A stretch of 64,000 bases of DNA. Origin: Devosia sp. ZB163 (GTDB taxonomy: Bacteria > Pseudomonadota > Alphaproteobacteria > Rhizobiales > Devosiaceae). Where the stretch lies: assembly GCF_028613635.1 (NCBI RefSeq), contig NZ_JAQRMY010000001.1, positions 1,530,331-1,594,330 of the forward strand, given 5' to 3'. The first letter of the stretch is position 1. The number at the start of each line of letters is the position of its first letter. Made by a program: the position numbers and the translations under genes. This document shows positions 1 to 8,142 of the stretch, in pieces. The notes under the pieces were generated by a model. That model did no database searches and was not told the origin of the DNA. It worked only from the letters and a program-made list of their open reading frames with translations.

Positions 1-849
1 CGTCTGCTGCAACAGGCCATCGGCCATGTGCCGGCGCAGGTCGCCGTCGGTGATGATGCCGAGCAAGGTGCCCGCCGCATCGAGAACGCCGGTGCAGCCA
101 AAACCCTTGGAGGTCATCTCGAGGATCGCGTCGGCGACCGAGGAGCCGGCAGTGACGAGCGGCAGCCGCTCGCCGCCATGCATGACCTCTCCCACCGTGA
201 GCAGCGCACTGCCAAGCGTACCGCCGGGGTGGAACACGTGAAAATCGGCGGCCCGGAACCCGCGGCGACGCAGCAGCACCACGGCAAGGGCATCGCCTAG
301 CGCTGCCATCATCGTGGTCGAGGTCGTGGGAGCCGCAGTGATATCGCAGGCCTCGGGCGCGTCGGGCAATTGCACGACGATGTTGGCCGCCTGTCCCAGG
401 CGCGAGGCCGGGCGGGCCGTGACGAGGGCCAGCGGAATGTCGAAGCGGACGCAGTAGTTGGCGAGTGCCTCGAGTTCGGCGGTGTCGCCGGACTTCGAGA
501 ACATCACCACCACGTCGGCGGTGGTGATCATGCCGAGGTCGCCATGACTGGCGTCGCCGCCATGAACGAACTGCGCCGGAGTACCCGTCGAGGCCAGCGT
601 TGCCGCGACCTTGCGCGCGATATGCGCACTCTTGCCGACGCCCGAGAGCACGACGCGTCCGGGCGCGCGCTGGATCAATTCGGCCAGGGCGACGAAGGAC
701 CCGTCGAGCGTGGCGGCCAGTGCCTCGAGCCCCTGCGTTTCGAGGCGAATGGCGGCACGCGCCTCGTCGAGGCTGACTTGCTGCACGCGTGCGTCGATGG
801 CGATGGGATAACGCACCTGTGGGCCCGGTCCGCGGCTGGCTGAGGACAT
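1..849 (-). CDS. kdsD: Arabinose-5-phosphate isomerase, KpsF/GutQ family (partial)
   Basis: Interconverts ribulose 5-phosphate and arabinose 5-phosphate, the first step of Kdo synthesis for lipopolysaccharide, in the cytoplasm. I translated the minus strand from an ATG at 849. It gives a sugar isomerase (SIS) domain with SGVGKSAHIARKVAATLAS near residue 60 and FVHGGDASHGDLGM after it, the HPGGTLG motif before the linker, then a CBS domain (GEVMHGGERLPLV, FGCTGVLDAAGTLLGIITDG). The frame is open for 283 codons to the window edge, so about 40 C-terminal residues of a normal 320-330 residue protein are missing. It is divergent from waaA, which uses the Kdo product. The family call is firm. The exact substrate (KdsD, KpsF or GutQ) rests on the waaA neighbour. 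Confidence 0.88.
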   Translation of the reverse strand, partial: MSSASRGPGPQVRYPIAIDARVQQVSLDEARAAIRLETQGLEALAATLDGSFVALAELIQRAPGRVVLSGVGKSAHIARKVAATLASTGTPAQFVHGGDASHGDLGMITTADVVVMFSKSGDTAELEALANYCVRFDIPLALVTARPASRLGQAANIVVQLPDAPEACDITAAPTTSTTMMAALGDALAVVLLRRRGFRAADFHVFHPGGTLGSALLTVGEVMHGGERLPLVTAGSSVADAILEMTSKGFGCTGVLDAAGTLLGIITDGDLRRHMADGLLQQT

Positions 850-947
850 GGCGGCTGGCTTAGCAGCAATTGGCAAAACCTAGCAAGGTTGTGCGGCGCC
901 ACCGGCCGGGCTAGTGACGGGTTGAACTTGAATGGAGGCCTCCGGGC

Positions 948-2204
948 TTGGGCAGGGGCGTACCGATAGCCTGGAAAGCCTATGGCGCGCTGCTTTCGGC
1001 CGCCTCATGGCTGCACTATGCCGTGTTCTCCCGCTTCGGGCGCAGCGACGAGGGCGGGGTCGAATGGTATCGCCAGCGGCTGCGCCCGCTGCTGCCTCAG
1101 GCGGCGCACGGCCGCCGCATCTGGATCCACGCGGTCTCGGCCGGGGAGAGCAAAGTGGCCGAACTGTTGCGCCAGCGCCTGCTCGATCGCGCGCCGGGTC
1201 TGTCGGTAGTCCTCTCGGCCACGACCTATTCGGGCTACGCGCGCGTCAAGGCAGTTGCCGGAGACAGCTCCAGCTTCATCATGCCGCTCGATACGCTCGA
1301 GGCCCAGCGCCGCGTCTTCGAAACCGTCCGAGCCGATCTGCTCATCCTTGTGGAATCCGAGTTCTGGCCGGCCCAGTTCGAGGCAGCGGCCGAGGCCGGA
1401 GTGCCGGTGCTGGTGGTCAACGCGACGATGTCGCCGCGCAGCTTCGCCCGCCACAAGCGCAATCCCGCTATCGCACGGCGAACCATTGCCCGGGCGCGCC
1501 GGATCTATCCGCAGGATCACGCGATTGCCGATCGCTTTACGGCGCTCGGCGTGCCCAGGGACCGGATCGAGGTGCTCGGCAACCTGAAGCTGGTGGCCGC
1601 ACGCCCGGCGCCGGTTGGTGCGAAGATGGGGCCACCACTGGTCGCCTTCGGCAATGTCCATCGCGACGAGATCGACGGCCTCGCACCCGCCATCGCCTCG
1701 CTTCGCCGGCGGCGTCCCGATGTCCGGATTGTTCTCGTCCCACGCTACCCCGGCCGAACGCCGGGCGAGGTTCTGAGCGCGAGCTTTGGGGCCGACCTCC
1801 AGAGCATCGACAAGGTCGGTGATCTCGCAGCGGCCGGGCCGCTGGTCTGGCTCGACGAAATGGGAACGCTGGCCGACGTCTATGCGCGGGCCACGATCGG
1901 CGTCGTCTGCGGGACCTTTGACGCCTCCATCGGTGGCCATGACCTCAGCGAGCCGCTGCATCTGGGCGCTGCTGCGGTCTACGGTCCGCATGTCGAGCGC
2001 CAGAAACCGCTGCATGCGGCCTTGTCGGAAATCGGCTGCGCGACGCAGGTTGCGGCGGCCGTTCAGCTGCCGGATGCAGTTATCCAATTGCTCGAGAACG
2101 AGCCGCGCCGCCGCCTGATGGTCGAGGCGTTCAGCACCGTGTCGCGCAATGCCGAGGCGAGGCTCGACGGTCTCGCGACGAGCCTCGTGCAGCTGTTGCG
2201 CTGA
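948..2204 (+). CDS. waaA: 3-deoxy-D-manno-octulosonic acid transferase
   Basis: Transfers Kdo from CMP-Kdo to lipid IVA at the inner face of the cytoplasmic membrane (GT30). The 418-residue protein has the family length. It shows an N-terminal hydrophobic helix, the signature WIHAVSAGESKVAE near residue 60, VESEFWPAQFEAAAEAGVPV near 130 with the conserved ESE, and FGNVHRDEIDGLAPAI in the second half. There is no in-frame ATG at the right place. The start is TTG at 948, with GGAGG at 934-938 nine bases upstream. The gene is divergent from kdsD and converges on DUF4170 with a 2-base gap. How many Kdo units it adds cannot be read from sequence. Confidence 0.93.
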   Translation: MGRGVPIAWKAYGALLSAASWLHYAVFSRFGRSDEGGVEWYRQRLRPLLPQAAHGRRIWIHAVSAGESKVAELLRQRLLDRAPGLSVVLSATTYSGYARVKAVAGDSSSFIMPLDTLEAQRRVFETVRADLLILVESEFWPAQFEAAAEAGVPVLVVNATMSPRSFARHKRNPAIARRTIARARRIYPQDHAIADRFTALGVPRDRIEVLGNLKLVAARPAPVGAKMGPPLVAFGNVHRDEIDGLAPAIASLRRRRPDVRIVLVPRYPGRTPGEVLSASFGADLQSIDKVGDLAAAGPLVWLDEMGTLADVYARATIGVVCGTFDASIGGHDLSEPLHLGAAAVYGPHVERQKPLHAALSEIGCATQVAAAVQLPDAVIQLLENEPRRRLMVEAFSTVSRNAEARLDGLATSLVQLLR

Positions 2205-2206
2205 GC

Positions 2207-2458
2207 CTACTCGTCGTCTTCTTCGGGGTTCAGCAGCCGGTGCAGGTGAACCACGAAATAGCGCATCTCGGCATTGTCGACCGTGAGTTGCGCCTTCTGC
2301 TTCCAGACAGCATGCGCGGCGGCATAATTGGGATAGACGCCGACGAGATCCACGGCATCCAGGTCCTTGAAGGTCACCTCGGCGCCCTTCTCCAGTTCGC
2401 CTCCGATGACGAGGTGCAAGAGCTGCTGCTTGGGTTCGGCCTTTTTGGCTTTGCTCAC
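2207..2458 (-). CDS. DUF4170 family small protein
   Basis: An 83-residue cytoplasmic protein of unknown function that I recognise as DUF4170 from the core around VGVYPNYAAAHAVWKQKAQ and VVHLHRLLNPEEDDE. It starts at GTG 2458 inside the tetranucleotide GTGA that also holds the TGA stop of the phosphatase gene, so translation is probably coupled. A longer frame reading back to 2674 exists but overlaps the phosphatase and has unlikely composition. In alphaproteobacteria this family often sits beside waaA and an inositol-phosphatase-like gene, as here. That hints at a link to envelope or nucleotide-phosphate metabolism, but no activity is known to me. Confidence 0.82.
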   Translation of the reverse strand: MSKAKKAEPKQQLLHLVIGGELEKGAEVTFKDLDAVDLVGVYPNYAAAHAVWKQKAQLTVDNAEMRYFVVHLHRLLNPEEDDE

Positions 2459-3300
2459 GGCTTGAGACGCTCCAGATCGACTTCCTGTGGCTGCGGGCAG
2501 CCATAGACTTTGACCAGCGCCGCATGTAACGGCGCTTTTAGCGAAGCCTCGCCCAGCGCCGCAAGGGCACCATGCCGAATTTCGGGGCGATTGAAACGCA
2601 GGACACCTATGCAGACATCCTCGATCGGCACCCCGGCCTCGCCGAGGATGCAGGCTGCGCCCGCGATGTCCCAATCCAGCGCGCCCCGGCGTGCCACGGC
2701 GGCGTCGAGCTTGCCGGTCGCCACCTGCACCAGCCGGTAGGCCAGCGACGGATATGCGGGTCCGCGCGCGTACTCGAGCCCGGAGGATTGCAGTTCCTGG
2801 TGCACGGCTCCCGGGGCCGGAATGAGCGGCGCCGTACGGCCGGGATGGCGGACTCGCGTCAGCGGCTTGCCGTTGAGGCGGGCGCCTTCGCCCTGCGCGG
2901 CGTCATACATCTCGTCGCGCGCCGGTGCGTAGACCACCCCGGCTATCGGGATGCCATCCTCGACCACCGCCAGCGACACCGTCCAGCTGTCTTCGCCGCG
3001 GATGAAGCCGCGCGTGCCGTCGATGGGATCGACGACGAAGACGCGGCGGTGGCTCAACCGGTCGGCCGTGTCGACGCTCTCCTCGCTGAGCCAGCCGTAG
3101 CCGGGCCGGGCAGCGAGCAGCGTTGCGCGCAGGTAGTTGTCGAGGACGATGTCCGCCTCGCTCACCGGCGAGGCGTTCTCCTTGGTCCAGGTCTTGAGGT
3201 CCCGGCGGAAGTAACCGGCCGCGATGATGCCTGCGGTGACGGCGGCCGACCTCAGCAGTTCGCGGTCTTCGGCGGCAGTGGTCGCAGTCGCAATCGTCAT
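2455..3300 (-). CDS. cysQ: Inositol monophosphatase / CysQ-like 3'(2'),5'-bisphosphate nucleotidase
   Basis: A Mg2+-dependent, lithium-sensitive phosphatase superfamily protein of 281 residues. The metal-binding loop VDPIDGTRGFIRG and the second signature WDIAGAACILGEAG near the C terminus are intact, and an acidic LSEESVD segment precedes them. The closest roles are hydrolysis of 3'-phosphoadenosine 5'-phosphate (CysQ) or of inositol phosphate. Sequence alone does not separate these, so the symbol is tentative. I chose ATG at 3300 (MTIATATTAAEDREL). The frame stays open to 3441, but that extension has no family resemblance. The gene overlaps DUF4170 by four bases and is co-directional with it, so they form a two-gene unit. 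Confidence 0.83.
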   Translation of the reverse strand: MTIATATTAAEDRELLRSAAVTAGIIAAGYFRRDLKTWTKENASPVSEADIVLDNYLRATLLAARPGYGWLSEESVDTADRLSHRRVFVVDPIDGTRGFIRGEDSWTVSLAVVEDGIPIAGVVYAPARDEMYDAAQGEGARLNGKPLTRVRHPGRTAPLIPAPGAVHQELQSSGLEYARGPAYPSLAYRLVQVATGKLDAAVARRGALDWDIAGAACILGEAGVPIEDVCIGVLRFNRPEIRHGALAALGEASLKAPLHAALVKVYGCPQPQEVDLERLKP

Positions 3301-3607
3301 TGCGTTTCCGAAAGGAGGCAGAGTTGCGGTGCTTCTAGGCGCAACGCGGGGCAGGAACAAGGCCTGCCCGCCTATGCGGGAGGGCCCGTGCGGCACATAC
3401 GCGTTGTCTGCCTGTGCTTGGTTAAGCGGCCGACACTTCATGCGCTTAATGGGGCGTTACACCCGGTGACACCCCGCTAACCTTGCGCAAAACAACCTAA
3501 ACTTAACTCAGTTTCTTAAGCGGCGGGGCAAGGGGGCGCGACTAGATTGGCGTCATCAAAGAGGGCGGGACCAAACAAGCTCTCGAAAGTTGACAGGAAG
3601 GCTTACC
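3301..3607. other. Intergenic region between cysQ-like gene and DUF6101 gene
   Basis: This 307-base spacer separates divergent genes and must hold both promoters. No coding frame in it looks real. It is locally AT-richer around 3440-3540 (several TTAA words). At 3446-3460 there is TTAA, seven bases, TTAC, one base off the CtrA consensus TTAA-N7-TTAA. AGGAAGG at 3594-3600 is the ribosome-binding site of the DUF6101 gene. Confidence 0.5.
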
Positions 3608-4141
3608 ATGCAGGGTCGTGTTGGGATCGACGGATCGTCGGTAATCATGCTGTTTGGCGAGGGCCGTACCCCCCGCACCCGTCCGCTCACCGCCCGTCAC
3701 TTCGGGCCGGCCAACGACAACGGCCCCTCTGAGCCGGTGAAGACCGTCACCGTGCGTCGCACGCTCGAAAAGAGTGGTGTCGCCATCAAGGTGAAGGTGC
3801 CCGTCCAGGAATTCATCGGTGTCGCAGTTTCCACCTCCATCACGGAGGAGGGTGTCCTTTCCAGCGCCATCGAGCTCGTTCATGGCGACCCGGACCTCAA
3901 CTATCGCGTGTTCGAGGAGGCGGGTAACGCCAACGTCGTGGCCGAGTGGCAGAACTGGGGCAAGAAGCTCCGGCTCCCGCTCTACATCAAGGCCGGCGAC
4001 GGCAACTTCCTGCCCTATTCGCAGACGGTCGATGGCGTCGCCCTTGGCGCCCATCACGAGCGCCGCCGCCTCGCCGCCGAAGCAGCCCGTCGTCCGCGCT
4101 TCCTCAACCGCCGCAAGCCGGGAGAGGGCGCCGCCTCCTGA
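3608..4141 (+). CDS. DUF6101 family protein
   Basis: A 177-residue protein without signal peptide or membrane helices. The C-terminal half resembles what I know as DUF6101, an alphaproteobacterial family of unknown function: ELVHGDPDLNYRVFEEAG, VAEWQNWGKKLRLPLYIK and the basic tail RRPRFLNRRKPGEG. The start is ATG 3608, preceded by AGGAAGG at 3594-3600; a TTG at 3590 in frame lacks a site. It is monocistronic, with a strong terminator at 4249-4285 before the convergent ubiA gene. The arginine-rich tail suggests nucleic acid or ribosome contact, but that is only inference. Confidence 0.7.
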   Translation: MQGRVGIDGSSVIMLFGEGRTPRTRPLTARHFGPANDNGPSEPVKTVTVRRTLEKSGVAIKVKVPVQEFIGVAVSTSITEEGVLSSAIELVHGDPDLNYRVFEEAGNANVVAEWQNWGKKLRLPLYIKAGDGNFLPYSQTVDGVALGAHHERRRLAAEAARRPRFLNRRKPGEGAAS

Positions 4142-4248
4142 TGCAACTTTTCCGGCCTAGCGCCGTTCATTTTCCATAAGCCGACAGCGATCCCATGCAC
4201 GTTTGAACTGTCGGAAACTCGTAGCGACCTCCAAACTCAGCTCGAGCC

Positions 4249-4285
4249 GGGGCTGGTCCGAAAGGACCGGCCCCGCATCTTTTTT
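4249..4285 (+). terminator. Rho-independent terminator after the DUF6101 gene
   Basis: An 11-base stem (GGGGCTGGTCC / GGACCGGCCCC, one G-U pair) with a GAAA loop at 4260-4263 is followed by a run of six T at 4280-4285. It lies just before the end of the convergent ubiA gene. Confidence 0.85.
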
Positions 4286-4286
4286 G

Positions 4287-5222
4287 TCAGATCACGACTT
4301 CGAGCAGCAGGGCCGCCGTGAAGGCGAGACCCACCCAATGGTTTGCCCTGAACCGGACGAGGGCATTGCCCGCGTCCCTGGGGTGGAGCGTCCAGATCTG
4401 CCAGCCGAGAATTCCAACCGGCACAAGCATGGCGAGGAGGAACGCCGCGCCGGCTCCGATCATCAGTGCGGCCGCGATCCAGAGTGCGACCGTCGCCACG
4501 TAGAACAGCGCGACGATCATTCGGGCGCGCCGCCCGAACAGCCGGGCCGTCGAGCGCACGCCGATCAGCGCGTCGTCCTCGATATCCTGCAGCGCGTAGA
4601 TCGTGTCGTAGCCGATCGTCCACAGGATCGCGCCGGCATAGAGTATCAGCGGTGGCAGGGACAATGAGCCGGTCTGCGACGTCCAGCCGATCAGCACGCC
4701 CCAGTTGAAGGCGAGCCCGAGGAAGAACTGCGGCCACCAGGTGACCCGCTTCATGAACGGGTAGATGGCGACCAGCACCAGCGAGGCGACGCCCAGGAGC
4801 ACGGTCGTGCTGTTGAACTGCAGCAGCACCACCAGCCCCACGAGCGACTGCGCGACGAGGAACAGCGCCGCCTGACGCTTGGTGACCTGTCCCGAGGGGA
4901 TCGGGCGCGAGCGCGTGCGGGCCACCTTCATGTCGATGTCGGTATCGACGATATCGTTGAAGGTGCAGCCAGCCCCCCGCATCGCCACCGATCCGATGAG
5001 GAACAGGAACAGCGCCCAGAGGTCGAACCCGCGTGCGGGCTCGGCCAGCGTCGCCAGCGCGAGGCCGAAGCCGCAGGGCCAGAACAGCAGCAGCAGGGGA
5101 ATCGGCCGGTCCCAGCGCGCCAGCCGCGCATACGGCTTCAGCCATTCCGGCGCATAGGTATCCACCCAATTGCCGCGTTGGGCGTCTGCAACCGCATCTC
5201 TTGGCTTGCCGGGGCTTTGCAT
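4287..5222 (-). CDS. ubiA: 4-hydroxybenzoate polyprenyltransferase
   Basis: Attaches the polyprenyl tail to 4-hydroxybenzoate in ubiquinone synthesis, within the inner membrane. The 311-residue protein has eight or nine hydrophobic helices and both aspartate-rich motifs of the UbiA superfamily: NDIVDTDIDMKVARTRSRP, and YDTIYALQDIEDD further on. I start it at ATG 5222, where GGAGG lies four bases upstream. An in-frame ATG at 5258 has its purine-rich stretch directly against the start codon and is less likely. The gene is divergent from rsmE with a gap of 57 bases. The polyprenyl diphosphate synthase at 61994-63013 probably makes its co-substrate. Confidence 0.92.
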   Translation of the reverse strand: MQSPGKPRDAVADAQRGNWVDTYAPEWLKPYARLARWDRPIPLLLLFWPCGFGLALATLAEPARGFDLWALFLFLIGSVAMRGAGCTFNDIVDTDIDMKVARTRSRPIPSGQVTKRQAALFLVAQSLVGLVVLLQFNSTTVLLGVASLVLVAIYPFMKRVTWWPQFFLGLAFNWGVLIGWTSQTGSLSLPPLILYAGAILWTIGYDTIYALQDIEDDALIGVRSTARLFGRRARMIVALFYVATVALWIAAALMIGAGAAFLLAMLVPVGILGWQIWTLHPRDAGNALVRFRANHWVGLAFTAALLLEVVI

Positions 5223-5279
5223 CCTGCCTCCACTGTGACGTAATGGCGGTTCGGCCATCCTTCAGTCACGCGTACCACG

Positions 5280-6029
5280 ATGCCCAGATCGCACAAGACC
5301 TTGCCTCGCCTGTTCGTCGAGGCGCCGCTCGGCGCTGGTGCGCAGCTCGAAATGGGGCGGGACCACACCAACTACCTGCTGACTGTCCTCCGCATGAAGA
5401 AGGACGAGGCGTTGATCGTCTTCAACGGACGCGATGGCGCCTGGATGACCAAGATCGTCGATGACCACCGGAAGGGCGCAACGATCGAGGTCGTGGTCCA
5501 GACCCAGCACCAGACGCCGAAGTCCGACCTGTGGTTCGGCTTCGCGCCGCTGAAAACCGGACGCCTCGACTACCTCGTGCAGAAGGCGACCGAGATGGGG
5601 GCAGGGGTGATCCAGCCGGTCATCACGCGCTACACGCAGGTGCAGAAGCTGCGGACGGACAAGCTGGTCGCCAACGTCATCGAGGCGGCCGAGCAGTGCG
5701 AAGTGCTGACGGTCCCTACCGTCGCCGATGAAGTTGCGCTGCCCGACCTGCTTTCGAACTGGCAGCACGAGCACGGCCTGCGCCGCCTGATCCTGTGCGA
5801 CGAGAGTGCCCCAGCCGCTTCTCCGGAGCGGCGGCTGCGTGATCTCGATGGCCTGCCGGTGGGCCTGCTCATCGGTCCGGAAGGTGGATTCTCCGACGAG
5901 GAGCGCCAGCTTCTGCTCGCCCAGAACTTCGTCATCCCCATCAGCCTGGGGCCGCGCATCCTGAGGGCCGACACCGCCGCCGTGGCCGCGCTGGCCGTCG
6001 TTCAGGCAATCATCGGCGATTGGCGATAA
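5280..6029 (+). CDS. rsmE: 16S rRNA (uracil1498-N3)-methyltransferase
   Basis: SAM-dependent SPOUT-fold methyltransferase that makes m3U1498 in the decoding region of 16S rRNA. The 249 residues match the family. An N-terminal PUA-like part (RLFVEAPL, HTNYLLTVLRMKKDE) is followed by QKATEMGAGVIQPVITRYTQ and the knotted SAM site LLIGPEGGFSDEE ... LGPRILRADTAAVAALAV. It starts at ATG 5280 and is transcribed toward gshA 81 bases downstream, possibly one unit. Confidence 0.94.
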   Translation: MPRSHKTLPRLFVEAPLGAGAQLEMGRDHTNYLLTVLRMKKDEALIVFNGRDGAWMTKIVDDHRKGATIEVVVQTQHQTPKSDLWFGFAPLKTGRLDYLVQKATEMGAGVIQPVITRYTQVQKLRTDKLVANVIEAAEQCEVLTVPTVADEVALPDLLSNWQHEHGLRRLILCDESAPAASPERRLRDLDGLPVGLLIGPEGGFSDEERQLLLAQNFVIPISLGPRILRADTAAVAALAVVQAIIGDWR

Positions 6030-6110
6030 AGCCATTGCATTCGGAGCGCGGCTCAGTATTGTCCGCCGCGCCCGGCCAGGAGCCCGGCAGTTCTGCCTGT
6101 TGGAGTGCCC

Positions 6111-7475
6111 ATGGCCGGCGAAGAAGACGCACCGCTTATTGAATCGCGGGCCGACCTGATCGAGGTCATGGCCGTGGGCGGCAAGCCCCGATCCGAATGG
6201 CGCGTCGGCACCGAGCACGAAAAGCACGTCTACCGCAAAAACCCGATCCGCCCGGTTCCCTATGCCGGCGACGACGGTGTCCATGCGCTTCTCACGGGCA
6301 TCGAAGGCCGCACCGGCTGGCATCCCTTCTTTGATCGCGGCAACCCGATTGGCCTGCGCAACCTCGGCGCCGTCGGCGGGATCTCGCTCGAGCCGGGCGG
6401 TCAGTTCGAGCTGTCGGGTGCTCCGCAGCTGACGATCCACGATGCCGCTGCCGAACTCGATGCGCATCTCGAGGATTGCCGGGTCATCGGCGGCCCGCTC
6501 AACATCCATTTCCTCGGCCTCGGCGTCACCCCGCTCTGGTCGGTCGCCGAGATCCCCGCCATGCCGAAGTCGCGCTACGGCATCATGACCAGGTACATGC
6601 AGGAGGTCGGCACCCTCGGCACCTCGATGATGTATCGCTCGGCCACCGTGCAGGCGAACCTCGATTTCTCCGACGAAGCCGACATGGTCAAGAAGCTGCG
6701 CGTCTCGCTGGCGCTGCAGCCCATCGTCACCGCGCTCTTCGCCAACTCGCCCTTCGTCGACGGCAAAACCTCGGGCTACCTGAGCTTCCGCTCGCACATC
6801 TGGCTCAACACCGATCGCGCCCGCACCGGCATGCTGCCCTTCGCTTTCGAAGACGGCTTCGGTTTTGATCGCTACGCCGAGTACGCACTCGACGTGCCGA
6901 TGTACTTCGTGATCCGCAAGGGCGAGTACATCAACGTCGCCGGCGAGAGCTTCCGCGCTTTCATGCAGGGCAAGCTCCCGCAGCTGCCCGGCGAGCGCCC
7001 GACCGTCAAGGACTGGGAGAACCACCTTTCGACCCTCTTCCCCGAGGTCCGGCTCAAGCAGTTCCTCGAGCAGCGCGGCGCCGACATGGGCGATCGCGGC
7101 CACGTCCTGGCGCTCGCCGCCATCTGGACCGGCCTGCTCTACGACAGCGAGTCCCTCGATGCCGCCTGGGACCTCGTCAGCGACTGGACGGATGCCGAGC
7201 GCCAGACGCTCCGCGACGAAGTCCCCCGCACCGCCATCCACACTCCGTTCCGCGGCGGCACCGTCGCCGATATCGCCCGGCTGGTGGTCGATCTCGCCGA
7301 CGACGGCCTCCGCCGCCGCAAGCATCTCGCCAACGGCAAGGACGAGACCATCTTCCTCGATCCGCTCAACGAGACCCTCGACCTCGGCAAGACCCAGGCC
7401 GAACGCTGGCTCGACAAGTACAATGGCGAGTGGGCCGGCGACCTGACCCGGATCTTCGACGAAGCCGAGATGTAG
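6111..7475 (+). CDS. gshA: Glutamate-cysteine ligase
   Basis: ATP-dependent first step of glutathione synthesis. At 454 residues it belongs to the plant-type (class II) GCL group found in alphaproteobacteria. Landmarks are WRVGTEHEKHVYRK near the N terminus, GGISLEPGGQFELSGAP, the segment MTRYMQEVGTLGTSMMYR, and QANLDFSDEADMVKKLRV. ATG 6111 is preceded by TGGAG at 6101-6105. A GTG six bases upstream would sit on that site, so it is rejected. The gene follows rsmE co-directionally and is followed by 667 non-coding bases with strong hairpins. Confidence 0.94.
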   Translation: MAGEEDAPLIESRADLIEVMAVGGKPRSEWRVGTEHEKHVYRKNPIRPVPYAGDDGVHALLTGIEGRTGWHPFFDRGNPIGLRNLGAVGGISLEPGGQFELSGAPQLTIHDAAAELDAHLEDCRVIGGPLNIHFLGLGVTPLWSVAEIPAMPKSRYGIMTRYMQEVGTLGTSMMYRSATVQANLDFSDEADMVKKLRVSLALQPIVTALFANSPFVDGKTSGYLSFRSHIWLNTDRARTGMLPFAFEDGFGFDRYAEYALDVPMYFVIRKGEYINVAGESFRAFMQGKLPQLPGERPTVKDWENHLSTLFPEVRLKQFLEQRGADMGDRGHVLALAAIWTGLLYDSESLDAAWDLVSDWTDAERQTLRDEVPRTAIHTPFRGGTVADIARLVVDLADDGLRRRKHLANGKDETIFLDPLNETLDLGKTQAERWLDKYNGEWAGDLTRIFDEAEM

Positions 7476-7544
7476 GCCATGCCCTCGGCACCGAACGTGC
7501 TGATACATCCGACAGCCACGCGGCTTCGGAGTTCTCAAAGAGCG

Positions 7545-7564
7545 CATCTCCCGGAAGGGAGATG
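7545..7564. repeat. Perfect 8-bp hairpin downstream of gshA
   Basis: CATCTCCC and GGGAGATG enclose a GGAA loop. No T-run follows, so it is not a typical terminator. It could stabilise the 3' end of the gshA transcript. Confidence 0.6.
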
Positions 7565-7570
7565 AAGCGG

Positions 7571-7636
7571 GGCCGGCGAGGCGCTGGCCTCACGCGGGTA
7601 GTCCGCAGATGAAACGAGGCTCGCGCCTCGCCGGCC
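7571..7636. repeat. 14-bp inverted repeat with 38-base loop
   Basis: Arms at 7571-7584 and 7623-7636 are perfect reverse complements. GGCCGGGG then TTTT follows on the plus strand, so the structure may end gshA transcription, although the loop is long. Confidence 0.55.
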
Positions 7637-8023
7637 GGCCGGGGTTTTGGGCTTATGGCACGATGGCTCGGGCGCATCCCGTGCCGCATCGCGAGGAACG
7701 TGTCGGCTGCGAACGGCCGGAATCCACCGAACCGCCCCGCCTCTGCGGCTGCCTCATGCGTGGCAGCCTTGTCCCCTGAACCAGCCTGCATTCGGATGGC
7801 TCCTGCGTGATAGCGGCGTCCCCGGCGAACCGGTTCATGCCGTCGTGCTTTCGGCCTGATGGCGGACGACTCCACCACCACCCGGTCTCCCCTGCACCAA
7901 CCACTCGTCATGATCTCGCTTCGGTGCAGCGGACGGGGCGAGAATCGCACGGGTGTGGGGGTGGGGGGACAAGTCGGTTCGTGGGCGTGATTGCTGCGAG
8001 GTGTGAGCGTGGGGCGCACCCCC

Positions 8024-8114
8024 TCCCGGCCTCCCCCGTCGAGGGGGAGGTGAAGGGGGCGTGGCGCGAAGGTGCCCGAGCACCGGGCGGCACCCTCCCC
8101 TTGGCGGGGAGGGG
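8024..8114. repeat. REPIN-like pair of G/C-rich palindromes, locus 1
   Basis: Two palindromic arms in opposite orientation, each built from CCTCCCC, a short AA- or TTG-containing centre and GGGGAGG, with about 30 bases between. The same plan recurs at 40168-40290 and 53693-53814 and, degenerate, near 32693-32755. It lies just beyond the 3' end of the LysR gene. No transposase gene is seen nearby. Confidence 0.6.
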
Positions 8115-8142
8115 TGAGCAGCGGGCTCGATGGGGTCGGCAG

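Larger units (their letters stand above)
7476..8142. other. Long intergenic region with hairpins and a repeat
   Basis: These 667 bases between gshA and the LysR gene hold no convincing gene on either strand. Three structured parts stand out: a perfect hairpin at 7545-7564, a 14-base inverted repeat at 7571-7584 / 7623-7636, and a REPIN-like palindrome pair at 8024-8114. Short open frames here have arginine- and proline-rich composition typical of shadow frames. Confidence 0.6.

Noticed and set aside
1005-2525. A 506-codon minus-strand open frame opposite waaA
   Set aside because: It is antisense to waaA and runs into DUF4170 in another frame, with no domain seen.
5262-7547. A 761-codon open frame on the minus strand opposite rsmE and gshA
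   Set aside because: It is antisense to two well-identified enzymes and has shadow-frame composition (Gly/Arg/Asp/His rich) with no recognisable domain.
7800-8019. Possible transposase fragment in the gshA-LysR gap
   Set aside because: Translations in all frames give no recognisable transposase motif, and no terminal repeats were found.
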